Shown: in pieces, positions 12,551 to 23,906 of the stretch
Layout of the letters: each line of letters begins with the position of its first letter
Position numbering within the stretch: position 1 is the stretch's first letter
Assembly: GCF_035046505.1 (NCBI RefSeq)
Contig: NC_089822.1
Span: 111,679,307-111,743,306, forward strand
Source of the DNA: Tiliqua scincoides
Lineage: Eukaryota > Chordata > Lepidosauria > Squamata > Scincidae
DNA length: 64,000 nt
Direction of reading: 5' to 3'
Notes under the pieces: generated by a model
Told to the model about the DNA's origin: nothing
What the model saw: the letters and a program-made list of their open reading frames with translations, nothing else
Databases searched by the model: none
Program-made: the position numbers and the translations under genes

Positions 12551-14764
12551 TTGTCATGGACAGATCACTTCCTGGTAAGGTTTAGGCTTGTTGCGACTTC
12601 CTACCTCCGCAGAGGCGGGGGACCATTTTCTATGGTCCGCCCCCGGAGGCTAATGGATCCTGAAGGTTTCCTGAGGGCTCTGGGGGATTTCCCCACTGCC
12701 AAGACTGGCGTCTCATCTGAGGCCCTGGTTGACCTCTGGAATGGGGAAATGACCAGGGCAGTGGATGAGATTGCTCCGGAGCGACCTCTGCCACGTCGCA
12801 GACTCGGAGCGGCTCCTTGGTTCACTGAGGAGTTGCGAAGGATGAAGCGGCAGGGCAGGCGTCTAGAGCGACGGTGGCAGAAAACTCGGGATGAATCCGA
12901 TCGGACACGGAGTAGAGCCCATTACAGAGCCTATTCCGTGGCGGTGGTAGCAGCGAAGAGATCGTTCTCTGCTACCATTGCGTCTGCTGACAACCATCCG
13001 GCAGAGCTGTTCCGTGTGGTGCGGGGCCTCCTCCATCAGGCCCCCCCAGTAGACCAGGAGGAATACACGGTCAGCTGCTGTGACGTGTTTGCGCAACATT
13101 TTGCAGATAAAATCGATCGTATTCGTCACAACTTGGATGCCACACTGACAGTGTCTGACGATGTCCCCTTGGCAACTGCTTGTCCTGTGTTGTGGGATTC
13201 TTTTCAGCTTGTACAGCCTGAGGACGTGGACAGACTCCTTTGGAGTGTGAGGCCATCTGCCTGCCTGCTCGACCCTTGCCCAGCTTGGTTGATAAGAGCT
13301 GCCCGGGGTGGGCTGGCTGAGTGGACAGGGAGGGTGGTCAACTCTTCCTTGATGGAGGGGACGTTACCACTTGCTTTGAAACGGGCGGTGGTTCGCCCCC
13401 TCCTGAAGAAGCCCTCCCTGGATTCCACTGTGTTGGATAACTACCGGCCAGTCTCCAACATCCTGTTTCTGGGCAAGGTAATTGAGCGGGTGGTGGTGTC
13501 CCAACTCCAGAGGGTCTTGGATGAAGCGGATTATCTGGATCCTTTTCAATCTGGCTTCAGGCCGGGCTTTGGGACGGAAACCGCCTTGGTCGCCTTGGTG
13601 GATGACCTACGCCGGGGACTGGACAGGGGGAGTGCGTCCCTGTTGGTCCTGCTGGACCTCTCAGCGGCTTTCGATACCATCGACCATGGTATCCTTCTGG
13701 GCCGATTGGCCGAGTTGGGAGCTGGAGGCACTGTTTTGCGGTGGTTCCGCTCCTACTTGGAGGGTCGGCCCCAGATGGTGGTGCTGGGGGATGCCTGTTT
13801 GACACCCTGGCCCTTGAGATGCGGGGTGCCACAGGGCTCAATTCTGTTCCCCATGCTATTTAACATCTACATGAAACCGCTGGGAGAGGTCATCCGGGGG
13901 TTTGGAGTGGGGTGCCATCAATATGCAGATGACACCCAGCTCTATCTCTCCTTTCCTCCAGACTCCAGGGTGGCGGTTGAGGGCCTGGAGCGCTGTCTGG
14001 AGGCAGTGAGGATCTGGATGGGGGCTAACAAGCTGAAGTTAAATCTGGATAAGACAGAGGCTCTCTTGGTTCGGAAATCCTCGATGCAGGTGCTGGACTA
14101 TCGGCTTGCGCTGAATGGGGTTGCACTCCCTCTGAAGGAGCAGGTCCGCAGCTTGGGGGTCCACCTGGACTCGCAGCTGCTCCTGGATTCCCAGGTGGCG
14201 GCTGTGGCTAGGGGGGCCTTCGCTCAGCTTCGGCTGGTGCGCCAGCTGCGGCCGTACTTGGATCGTGCAGACCTGGCCACGGTGATCCATGCCTCGGTGA
14301 CATCAAGATTAGATTACTGTAACGCGCTCTAAGTGGGGCTGCCCTTGAAGACAGTTCGGAAACTGCAACTAGTGCAGAATGCGGCGGCCCGCGTGGTTAC
14401 TGGAGGTAGACGGTTCGACTCTGTCAGTCCGCTTCTCCAGCGGCTGCACTGGCTGCCCATTCGTTTCCGGGCCCAATTCAAGGTGCTGGTATTGACCTTT
14501 AAAGCCCTATACTGCTCTGGACCAGGGTATCTTAGAGTTCGCCTGCTCCCGTACAATCCGGCTCGCCCTCTCAGGTCATCAGAGAAGGCCTTTTTACAAG
14601 TGCCGCCGCCTAGGGAGGTACGTGGGGCGGCTGCAAGAAATAGGGCCTTCTCAGTAGTGGCACCAACGCTATGGAACTCCCTTCCCCTTGACTTAAGAAT
14701 GGCTCCCTCTCTTGAGACCTTTCGGCAAGGCCTGAAGACCCTTCTGTTTAAACAGGCCTTCTGA
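12551..14764 (+). pseudogene. LINE ORF2 (endonuclease end, RT, C-terminal), one in-frame stop
   Basis: The reading frame is open for 593 codons (12,551-14,329), then has a TAA at 14,330-14,332, then continues in the same frame to a TGA at 14,762. RT landmarks are NYRPVSN near residue 295, AFDTIDHG near 372, CGVPQGSI, and the catalytic YADD near 457-460. The conserved C-terminal motif (WNSLP, then LKTLLFKQAF) lies in the second part. The stop follows DYCNAL, where related elements usually have a tyrosine, so TAC or TAT to TAA is likely. Apart from this and the missing 5' part, the frame is uninterrupted over about 2.2 kb. GC content is well above that of its flanks. This is a transposon gene, not a host gene. 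Confidence 0.88.
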
Positions 14765-14969
14765 GTTCTCGGCCTTTTAACATCTTTTAATATTTTTTAC
14801 AGGCCTGATTCTTTTATGACTTGCTGCTGCTCTATGCTCTTTTTACCTATTTTTTTACTCTGACTGCTGTTTTTTATGATAATATGTTTTTATTTGATTT
14901 TTAAATTGTTTTTAATATGTTGTAAGCCGCCTTGAGTCCCTTCGGGGAGAAAGGCGGGGTAAAAATAAA

Positions 14970-14973
<4 letters not shown>

Positions 14974-15006
<33 letters not shown>
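14974..15006 (+). repeat. (ATT)n tail of the LINE
   Basis: About ten TTA/ATT trinucleotides follow the LINE's AAATAAAG. This is the 3' terminal repeat from which reverse transcription starts in this group. Confidence 0.9.
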
Positions 15007-15013
15007 GCTGGGA

Positions 15014-15042
15014 AATACCTTTGAGAAGAACTCAAAGGTATT
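15014..15042. repeat. Short perfect hairpin beside the LINE tail
   Basis: AATACCTTTGAG at 15,014-15,025 is the exact reverse complement of 15,031-15,042, with a 5-nt loop. It lies just outside the LINE tail. It has no poly-T and nothing ties it to transcription. Confidence 0.6.
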
Positions 15043-15420
15043 AGTGGTTTTCATCTAAACCCCCCTTTGTGTTCATAAAACTACATACCCAGGACTTCAT
15101 AGAACCAACCATGAGTAGAGGCATTGTTTCTGGTGAGTAAGATAGGATTATAACCTATGTCTTACTGAACACAAGGGGTATACTTCTGAGTAAAATTAAC
15201 ACTGTTTTCAAACATCTCTACTTATAAACTCCACTTAATGGAACTCAATTTCAAAGTGAATTTTTGCAGGCAAAAATGCTTACTGGATCCCATTCCCCAA
15301 CTGGACCTGGTTAGGAGCAGAACTATGTAGAACCTTACCTTGGGAAAACAGTTTTCAGTCTTTCTGCTCTCAGGCAGCCCTTTCCACATTGTCTGTTGAG
15401 GAATCTCTTTGTATTGCAGG

Positions 15421-16462
15421 CAGTGATGTAGCTAGATCATTTGACAGCTGGGGCCCATAAATCTTTGACCCTGCCCCATACAACAAAATTAATTAATCTG
15501 GGCTTCAAGTCTGGGCAGGAGCCCAGGTCTACCCACCCAGCAAACCTCAGCCACAGAGGCCAAAGTTCAGCCAAGGAGCCCTGGTCTATCCATCTGGAAG
15601 AGATGGTTCCAGAGGGCAGTCTGAATGGTAGCCCAGGTCTACCCAACAGGTAGATCTGGGCTCCAGGTCCAGGTGGGAGCCCAAGACTACCCACCCAGCA
15701 AATCATAGACACAGAATACCCGCTTGGTTGACCTGGGCTCTGGAGTTAAGCGTGCTCAGCACAAACATTGGATCCATCCCTGACTCAATGACATATTGCC
15801 CCTGTATCTGGAAGTTCAATGAAGCTATCATGGTTAATAACCACTGATAGACTATAGTCCACCATGAATGTTTAGAATCCACTTTAAAAGTCATCTAAGC
15901 CAACAGTACCCAATCTTCCAACTAGTGGCTTCCAACTAGGGTTGATGTCACCCAGTCTGGTAACTCACGGTGTCACCCCCATTTCTGTATTTAACTATAG
16001 AACAGTACAAGTTACCAAAACAATCAGTAACCACCACCAACAACAACAAAAAAAAGTGGCCAACTTGACACTCACACAACTGAATAGGAAGCTGACTCAT
16101 GATAACATCTTATTGGTTCCATGCTGTGTCACAAACCACCTCATTTGCTCTGATAACACTCAGGCTCATTGGTCAGTTTTGAGTTAAGGAAATCCACTTT
16201 TTGTGACATAAGGCAGTTGTGTCTCCTTTGCTGGTTATTTGGCTATTGCTTTTGAAAGAACACATATTTCAATGGTGTATTTCATTGCATACCTCTGTAA
16301 ATTACACATTCAATGGTATATAATATGATGGCATTATTCCCAATAATTGCAATAATTGTAGCAATTTTGGTCACTGCACCCCCTGCAGCTTGGCACCTGG
16401 GGTCCACAGTCCCCTTTGTCCCCCCACACAGCCCCCTTTGTCCCCCCATTTGTATGCCACTG
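15421..16462. mobile_element. hAT-like DNA transposon, 1,042 bp, with perfect 8-bp TSD
   Basis: The ends are CAGTGATGTAGCTAG and (reverse complement) CAGTGGCATACAAATGG. They are flanked by identical ATTGCAGG at 15,413-15,420 and 16,463-16,470. Internally, a phrase like GCCCAGGTCTACCCA recurs at about 15,530, 15,632 and 15,690, which forms an irregular repeat array. No transposase frame is visible, so it is non-autonomous. A second repeat may be nested near 15,930-16,080. Confidence 0.75.
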
Positions 16463-16470
16463 ATTGCAGG

Positions 16471-19400
16471 GAATCTAGGTTATTTTCTAGGCTGTGGGGC
16501 ACTGTCCATGCAAGAACTGAAAGCACAATCAGCACACAAGCATTCTCCTGCAGCTGTATTCTGAAGGGGATGATTGGTAATGGTGGGAAAACTATCTTTC
16601 AAGGAAGCTTGGCAGCCACTACCTATTCTCAGTAAGGAACATGTAACAAGATTCTGAGAAATCTAAGAATCTCTGAAAACAAGTTTGACAACCACTGATC
16701 TAACCAGCCTATTCCAGATCTAGGATCCAGAATGAGAGGATCCTCATTCTCCCTGTCCCAATCAAGTAGAGACCCACTCTTTTTCCATAGCAAGGGGTAG
16801 AATCTAGTTGCCCTACCTTCCATTTACACACCCACATCCTGACCATTGACCATCCTTGCCCCCCTCTGACCTGCGATTCTTATCCTCCAGATTGTTTCCA
16901 CTCCTGCTAAGCCTCCATCCAGCCCTGTTGTGGCATTCCCTAGGCCAAGTGGAAGGAATGTGCTTGGAGAGACCAAGCCCAGACAGTGGAGATCCCTCTT
17001 GTGTCAGCTTGATGGTGATTTATGGGCTCTTGTCATGCCACACACAAGCCCTCCCGGCCTTACTGAGGCTCAAGAAGATGTTCCATACACTGCAGGCCTA
17101 AGCCAGCAGCCAGACAACTGCCCCAAATTCCTCTTCCCCCTTTGCTGACCTTTCTATCAGTATCCTAGGAATGCCAGTACATATGGAAGTGGCTGATCCA
17201 GAGTCACACGGTGGTCCAGACAGCAGAAAATGCACCAAGAAAAGTCTTTAGAGGGACTGATCTCCAACATCTTGACAGTACAAAAGCAGCTTGGCAATGG
17301 CTACCCATCTTGGGTACATGATCTTTTGTAGAAAAGTGGTCTACACATTTTATTCAAAAAATTAATCAATAGTAATGAGTAGTCAACGTCACATGCAGCA
17401 CTGGGTTGTTTATGAGGTGTTTTGGCTCAAAACAGGTTCAAGCAGCAAAGGTCAAAGAGCCTTGGCAAAAAAAAAAATGCAAGGCAAAGAGTGGCACACC
17501 AGCATCCCTTCCAGTTGCTGGTATCTTTTAAGCTGAGATTGGAGTCCTCGCAGAAGCCTTAGAACTGCACTGTAAGGAGCAGAAGGAGCAATAGAGGCAT
17601 AAGACACTCTATACTGTTGTTTTATATTTTATAAAGGCTGATCTAGGAGATTATATACTGATTTTATATAGGCTGGTCTAGGAACCTTGCTGGCTGAAGG
17701 GTTACATACAAATGCTTCAAAATGAAGCCTGCTCTCTTTGCAGCCTGCTCTCTTTCTCTTGTCCAGCAGCAGTGTCAATGCCTTGATTGGGCTAAACATA
17801 TGTACGCCTGAGTTGGCTGCACAGCAGGATAATCCCATGAACACCAGCCTGAGTTTCTCAAAGAAAGGATGGCACACAAATGTAATAGTAAAAAAAGGTT
17901 CTAACATCTTCAAAATTATCCTCACTGTGGGAATTTGACTACTACTTCCCCCTTTTCATTTATGATGAGGTAACAGCCATTGACCACAGTTCAGTTCTTA
18001 GCATGCTCTGTGATACAGGTCACATGAACCTGATGTAGATGTGCATCCTCTCCATTCATCATCATCAGAATATTTAATATTACATACATCCATCCCTCAA
18101 GTTCAGTGTGCCTTGGTGGATTGGGGATCTCAAGTTTTATTTTGCAGCGCAAGGATTGAGTTGGGCGTTGTTAAGATGCCTCCACAGAAATAAACACAAA
18201 AGAGCTTGTTTTAAAATTGTTTGACCATTTTTGATTTATTTTTATTTAGCTGCCTTAATATGCTGGGATACTATCCTTTTACCATCCCTATTTCTATCCC
18301 TTTACTTGGATAGAAAGGTGGCAAACAAATTAATTTTTCTCAAAGCACTAATTTCCTTCCTAGATAACTTCCAAAATGCATTTCCTCTCAGATTCCTCCC
18401 CAATAAATTCTGCCCTTTGTTACTGCCCAAAACTGTCATGCTGTCCCTGCTCTAGCCACAAATCAATTGCATATATATATATATTCAAATAGTTCTCCAC
18501 AATGTCCATGTCTACAACCTTACTTTTTAAAGAGATGAACTCACAAATTGAAGATACTTTCTCATCATAAATGACTGAGAGAAGTGTCATATTTTGCCCA
18601 GTATGACCAGATTTTGATTTAAAATTAAAGCTGAAATGGAAGCTAAATTCTGTAACCAATACCACATTCTGCATAGCATTCAGTCTCACACAACCAGTTG
18701 CTGAGGACTAACAACATTAAACAGATATCATGCCCTCTTTATAATTCTGGGACCAGGCATAGATGTCTGTCTGTATGCAGACAGACTATTGGCCTGACCC
18801 AGCAAAATAATGCTTATGGACTTAAAAACAATAGTGAAGGTAAGGAATTGTTCCCAGAGTGAATTAAATGCCACAGATCAAACTCTCAAGGAACATCAAA
18901 TAGGTCTGTTCTGATTATTTTTTCAACTTGGCAGCAGAATGATTTTCTTCTTAAGCTACATGGCTTCACTAGCTCCCTGCTATGGTACCCTAACTTCTCT
19001 GTCCCCCCAAAAGAAACGTTCAAACATGTCTACAGATACACCAACTTCCAGCTGTCTCAAGAGGACAGTCTGACTCTCCCTCCTTGCCATCCATCAACGT
19101 GAAGAAAGGGAGTCCCCCTTTCTGAACATCTTGTCAGACAGCTGCAGGCCAAGGCTGTCTCCATAGTTGGGGCCAAGCCAGCATGTTCCATGAATCCATA
19201 ATTTATGGAATTGCCCTTCTTTCTCTCTCCCCCTACTACGACTTCTCTCAAAGGCATTTCTCCACAGCAGGTCTGGGCAAAATCAACTCCAGGAATTTCC
19301 ATTCAAGGATTCTGTGCTCTTTTCAAGATTTAACCATTTCAGATTGGGAGACAACAACAACAGAATGCCAATGGACCATTCTCCACCAAAGCCACTTTAC

Positions 19401-19780
19401 TGGGGCAAAAGGTGACCCAAGACACTGTGTATGGCTGTGTCACTGTGTATGTGTATGTCACTTCTGCAGTTGGAAAGATTCAATATTTGACAAAGGAAGT
19501 GGAAGTCTGCCACCTCCAGGTGTAACTGTCAGTTCTCTACCCCCTGAGCCTGGGAGGGTTCCCAGGAAGATCAAGATGCAAGTCTAATAGGTTGCTGGTG
19601 AGAGACTGAATCCTGGCACAGGGATCTCAGCAAAGCTGAAGTGATTTATAGAGCACTTTCTTTATGATGCCTCTAAGCCTTACAGGAAACCCCACCTATG
19701 TGGATCTTAATAGCTTAAGGAGCAAGGGTTAATGCTTTTTCTCCAGCCAGCAGACAGGGTATTCCACCTCCCGCCCACTA
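16471..19780. other. No gene recognised upstream of PSPN
   Basis: I find no recognisable exon here. Two overlapping open frames at 16,856-17,148 have no family features. An (AT)n tract lies at 18,471-18,484, and a CR1/L3-like 3' end fragment (TATTGGCCTGACCCAGCA) lies near 18,787-18,824. Enhancers of PSPN could lie here, but the sequence does not show them. Confidence 0.5.
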
Positions 19781-19792
19781 TTCCAAAGAAGA

Positions 19793-19799
19793 TATAAAT
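19793..19799 (+). promoter_or_regulatory. TATA box, candidate PSPN promoter
   Basis: TATAAAT lies 56 bases upstream of the PSPN start codon. A transcription start 25-30 bases downstream would leave a 5' UTR of about 30 nt. There is a CCACCTCCCGCCC stretch just upstream. This assumes there is no further 5' exon. Confidence 0.5.
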
Positions 19800-19854
19800 G
19801 GGGAGAAAACAGTTATCCTCCATCTAAAACTTGGCCCTGCTAACTGGGGACGGG

Positions 19855-19993
19855 ATGGGTGCACCCCACTTCTTCTACAGTCTCTTTCTCATCCTACTGA
19901 TCCAAATGGTTATTTCCCAGCCCACTGAAGGCAAGAGCTGGATGATGCAAAAGCTGGGAACCGGGATCCAAGATGCACTGCGGATGCTGCTAG
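19855..19993 (+). CDS. PSPN: PSPN coding exon 1
   Basis: The exon encodes the signal peptide and the first part of the pro-region (residues 1-46). It ends CTGCTAG before the donor GTATGA at 19,994, leaving one base of the next codon. Confidence 0.9.
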
Positions 19994-22900
19994 GTATGAC
20001 GACTTCTGGGAAATATGTAAGAGGTTCCTGTAGATATGCCCACAAGGGATGTGTTCTGCTATACTGGGGAGGGGCAGAAGGGGGCTGGGGGTGGAAGTCT
20101 GCAGCTGGCAGATTAAAGTTGGCTGAGGTAATATTCTGGAAGTAAGCAACCTAAGTTTTAAATTATTACTCTGGTACAACTGCACAAGTACAGTCTGTTC
20201 TCGCTGTCTGCTACGGTTAGCTTCCTGGAAACCCCAGCAGATAGTGAATTTGCACATAATGAACCACTGATCCTATGGAATCAGTGGGGTTAGGTATAGG
20301 GGGTTAGGAGCACCTTACCTGTGCTCCTTTTTCTTCCCCTGGCAACTTCAAAGGCTCCACGTTGATCACAAGTGCCATTCTGAAGGTCTCTGCTGCACTT
20401 GGGAAGCCAGCGAAGCCTTCAAAATGATGCCTGCAACCAGGGCGGAGCCCTTTGAAATGCTTTTTGTCCTGGTTGTGGGCACCATTTTGAAGGGCTCTGC
20501 AGCATTCAGGAAACCAGCAGAGACCTTTGGAAGATTGCAGAGATGTTTAGATCAAGAACGGCATAATGGGAACTGTGAGGTACGTGGTAATTCTGCTCCT
20601 TGCAGATATGCCAATTTGCAGATAGCAATTTCACATATGAAGAGAATTGACAGTTGTTCTTTGAGGTACGAGCTACTGCACCTAGCATCTCTTGCAACTC
20701 CCAGATCATGTGCAACCTTGCCCTAGTATTTTCTGTGACATAGTAGGTGATGCTGTGGTACACCCCTTGAATTATATGGTTGGACTACTTCAGGCAGCAA
20801 GATTATCTTGAGCTGGTCTTGAACAGCCCTAACATGGAATCCAAAAATATCAGTGAGATGAAGATTGTCAGGTACTCTAAGGGTCTGATGAAAGGAGCTC
20901 TCCTAATTACAGGGAAAACTTGTCTTTTAAATAACAGTTTGGGAAGCAAGGCTAGGAAACAGCATCACGTAACATTAACAGGATCTAGCCCAGCTAAGGC
21001 CAGATTTTGCTTTCTGACTGGCATAGAGCAGCTAAGTGTAAAAGTAGCCAAGGCAAGAACAATTCCACATTTATTTCAACACAAGTCTTCTGAAATCAAG
21101 ATGGGGCTGAAGAGAATCTGCTTTTATAAACAAAAGGGGCCTATGGGTCACGGCAATGAAACTTCTCCCCTCACCAATGATTTACCTTCTTTACAGTCTC
21201 TCTTCTCCAGATGCTTTTCTCTCAGCTCTGGGGCTCTAATACCAGATGTGACCTTGGCTGATAGAAAGCCTGCTTAGGCTGCAAGGATAAAAGCCAACGA
21301 AGTGGAGAGGGTCCAGCTCCCCACACCTGCTCACCCCCCACTTTGGTCTTAAATATGAACCTCTCACTCCACTCTTCCTATGTGACTGGGTCAGTTCCAT
21401 GTTTAAAAGACACTGAGCTGCTGGCACCTTGACTACTGTGACCTTAAGAACATGAATCATGAGTTCCCGGGTTAAAATCTCACAAGCCACCCTTCTCTCA
21501 GTTTTAATCTCTAATTACAAGAGATAGATGATTTACTTTTGAAAATCTGAAACATCATAAATGCTATTGTTTTAAACCCAGTTTAAATCCCCTTTTCTCT
21601 TGCCTCTCCTTTCTTTGTGCTGACTGAAGAGACTCTGGGTCAAACCATACATGACACAGAAAATTCAAAATAACGTCTTTTGAAGTTTAAAACCAGTTGC
21701 ACTGTAAGGAGACAGCAGTGCTGTGGGAGAAGGTGTTTAGCCCTCCCCCCAGCACTATTTCCCTCGATCAAAACCACCACTATTCCATGAAGCTGCTAAT
21801 TGCCTCTTTGGGGGAGAAAAAGATGAGTATTGTATTGGAAAATGAGTATGAGTATTGGAAAAAAGAATTGTGCCTGTCTTCCTTCCTCAGCAAGTCTACT
21901 AATTGTTGTGGGGGGGGACAACTTCAATTGGGAAAACGTTGCTGGAGAGAAAGCGCTAGATATCCAGGCAATTCTCCACTACCACCCCTGGTTACCTTTA
22001 AGTTTTTAAAAAGATACACCTGTAATTTGGCCCTCAGTGGCTTATGGGACAAGCCCTATAGAAATGAAAACCTGAATCTCTGTCTCATGGTTTTTCTAGT
22101 CCAATGTGGTGGCATCCCACCCCACACTCTTGTAATCACCCCAGAATTGGAATGAGAGTTCTACCTACTGAACTGGCCCCTTCTTCATTTTCCCTTCTTT
22201 ATAATTGCAAAAGCTCAAACCATTGCTTTCTTGACAGAGGTGACCAAACCTGAGGCAGCAGGTCTTGGATGCCATCAAGAGCAACAGAAGGGGAGGCAGG
22301 CAATTCCTGATTTATGGGACACAATTCATCAGGAAGTTTTTCTTTTGAACATATGGCTGCCCTATACTGAGTCACTCAGTATTTCTGACTGTAACTGAGG
22401 ATTCAATCTGAATTCTCAGTGACTGAGTATTTCTGAGTATTTCTGAGTCACTCAGAAAACATTGTTCCACTTATATTTTCCACACTGATGGACAGTGGCT
22501 CTTCAAGATCTCAGATCGATTGAAGCTGGGACCTCCTGAGTAGAAGCACGGGCTTTATCACTGAGTTAGAATCTCTTAGGGCAGGAGGTCTGGTCTAGAG
22601 GGTAGAGCCTCCATTTGCCTGAAGGTCGCCAGTTCGAGGCTACCAGCACCGTGCGACCTTGAAGCAGCTGACAAGCTGAGCCGAGTTATTCCATCTGCTC
22701 TGAGCGTGGGAGGATGGAGGCCAGAATGTGAAACCAGATCAGAAAGAAACATCTGAATGTTGTGGTTCTTGAAAGATAGAACCTTCTTTCAATTGTAAAA
22801 ATCCCTACGGGGATTTAAATAGCCTGCCTATGTAAACCGCCTTGAATAATGTCTTGAATAAAGACCAAGAAAGGCGGTATATAAATACCTGTATTATTAT

Positions 22901-23906
22901 TATTATTATTTAGAAATTCACAGGAGAACTTCTCAGCCGATTATGCTTCATATTAATCAATGCGGGAGGGAGTGCTGTTGCTTGACTGCTTCCCTGGACT
23001 AATTTGTTCCCCCCTTCCATGGTGCAATGATATGTGTTGGGTTTTGCTTTGTTTTAATGTTTTTATGTTTTAATATTTAATGTTAAAATCAATGTTTTAA
23101 TGCTCTGTTTTAATTATTTTCTACTTATTGTTGTGATTCATTGTACAATTATTATGGAGCTCTGCAAGCCATCTTGGGCATTTGCTTTGGCATGGGAAAG
23201 GTAAGATATAAATTTTTCAAATAAATAAATAGATTTTCTGCCCCAGATGGGCTGGCCCATCAAACCATGCGCTGGCCCAACTGTTGATTAATGCTCTCTA
23301 ATCTAATTGATTGCCCTGATTATCTAATTCAGTGAAGCCAATCCCTTGACTGAAACTGTAGATAATTTTATTCAAATGTGTTTGTAGGGTTTAAATCCAC
23401 CAAGAATTCCTCTATTCTGGATCCAACAACAGCTTGTGCAGAAAAGTACTAGGTCTCTATGCCATCATTACTCTCACTCTATTTCAGAAGCACACAGTTC
23501 CGAAGAAGAACCTCTGAATTCTGAAGGACACCGGAACAGCCCTTTCAATCTCCCACCAAGGTCATTCACTGGCACAGCCAAGAACCGCCCAAAGCGGCGC
23601 ACGTGGGAAAGGCCTGAGGAGCGAGAGTGCCGCCTACGAAGCCTGCTGGTTCACATCAAGGACCTGGGCTTAGGTTACAACTCCGAGGAGACCATCCTCT
23701 TCAAATACTGCAGCGGAAGCTGCCCCAAGGCCCGCAGCAACCATGACCTGACACTGTCAATTCTGCTGCAGAAGAGTGAGATTCCAGGCTTGGGAGATCC
23801 CTGCTGTCGTCCCACACACTATGAGAATGTGGCCTTTCTGGATGACAGCAACCAGTGGCATGAGGTGGAGAAGCTTTCAGCCTCAGCTTGCAGCTGTGTG
23901 GGCTGA
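19855..23906 (+). CDS. PSPN: Persephin, GDNF-family neurotrophic factor (2 coding exons)
   Basis: Coding parts are 19,855-19,993 and 23,488-23,906, joined in phase 1 to give 185 aa. The protein is a secreted GDNF-family ligand; the family signals through a GPI-linked GFRalpha receptor (GFRalpha4 for persephin) and RET. Residues 1-21 form a hydrophobic signal peptide (FFYSLFLILLI). A basic processing site, RPKRR, lies at 80-84, which leaves a mature domain of about 100 aa. That domain has the family's seven cysteines: REC, YCSGSC, DPCC, and CSC at the end. FLDD in NVAFLDDSNQW and the C-terminal LSASACSCVG match persephin better than artemin or neurturin as I recall them. The ATG chosen is the first in frame with the signal peptide; an upstream TTG in the same frame is not a credible start. 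Position beside ALKBH7, tail to tail, fits human synteny. Confidence 0.95.
20191..20655. mobile_element. Tigger/mariner-like MITE in PSPN intron 1
   Basis: The element begins after a TA with CAGTCTGTTCTCGCTGTCTG and closes with a partly complementary end containing CAGATAGCAATTTCACATAT. The ends are diverged and the right boundary is approximate. The internal part has an imperfect direct repeat (AGCCTTCAAAATGATG versus CACCATTTTGAAGGGCTC in the opposite sense). Confidence 0.45.
22365..22563 (-). mobile_element. tRNA-derived (MIR-like) SINE
   Basis: Read on the minus strand, the unit opens with TAACTCAGTGATAAAG (A box region) and GGTCCCAGCTTCAATCG (B box). It runs to the 3' module CTGAGTATAGGGCAGCC. 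Related copies lie at 39,665-39,845, 44,180-44,290 and 50,226-50,396. Near the 3' end, CTGAGTCACTCAG palindromes are duplicated. Confidence 0.6.
22585..22911 (+). mobile_element. tRNA-derived SINE with L2-type 3' tail
   Basis: The head holds polymerase III box A-like (TCTAGAGGGTAGAG) and box B-like (GGTCGCCAGTTCGAGGC) motifs. The 3' end, GTAAACCGCCTTGAATAAT, then GAAAGGCGGTATATAAATA and (ATT)n, matches the 3' end of the LINE at 14.93-15.01 kb. By the tail-sharing rule for stringent LINEs, this SINE was probably copied by that L2-like family. It lies in PSPN intron 1. Confidence 0.8.
23030..23233 (+). repeat. LINE-type 3' end fragment
   Basis: A T-rich stretch leads to AAGCCATCTTGGGCATTTGC, GGTAAGATATAAATTTTTC and AAATAAATAAATA. 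This is a decayed LINE-type 3' end. It lies about 250 bp before PSPN exon 2. Confidence 0.5.
23488..23906 (+). CDS. PSPN: PSPN coding exon 2 (mature ligand)
   Basis: The acceptor is TCTATTTCAG after a pyrimidine-rich run. The exon completes the split codon as GAA (E47). It carries the rest of the pro-region, the RPKRR site and the complete cystine-knot domain, and ends in TGA at 23,904-23,906. Most of the protein in one last exon is usual for this family. Confidence 0.96.

Larger units (their letters stand above)
12541..15006 (+). mobile_element. L2-like LINE, 5'-truncated, with (ATT)n tail
   Basis: The insertion starts inside the end of the endonuclease domain (WTDHFLV) and runs through reverse transcriptase and the C-terminal region to a 3' UTR ending in GTAAGCCGCCTTGAGTCCC, GGCGGGGTAAAAATAAAG and a TTA/ATT repeat. 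Missing are the 5' UTR and most of the endonuclease. I found no convincing target duplication. The RT style (NYRPVSN, FQSGFRPGFGTETAL, YADDTQLYL) places it in the L2 part of the CR1/L2 group. The long open frame suggests a fairly young insertion. Confidence 0.88.

Noticed and set aside
12551-14764. Long 593-codon frame as a host gene
   Set aside because: It is a LINE reverse transcriptase (YADD, WNSLP motifs) followed by a LINE 3' UTR and tail.
15014-15042. Stem-loop as a transcription terminator
   Set aside because: There is no T run and the DNA is vertebrate. It is a 12-bp chance or insertion-linked palindrome.
16856-17148. Two overlapping open frames
   Set aside because: They have no conserved features. 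Leucine/proline-rich chance frames like this are common.
20780-21277. 165-codon open frame in PSPN intron 1
   Set aside because: It has no recognisable family features and lies between repeats in an intron.
21697-22155. 152-codon open frame in PSPN intron 1
   Set aside because: The composition is low-complexity and mixed, with no family match that I know of.
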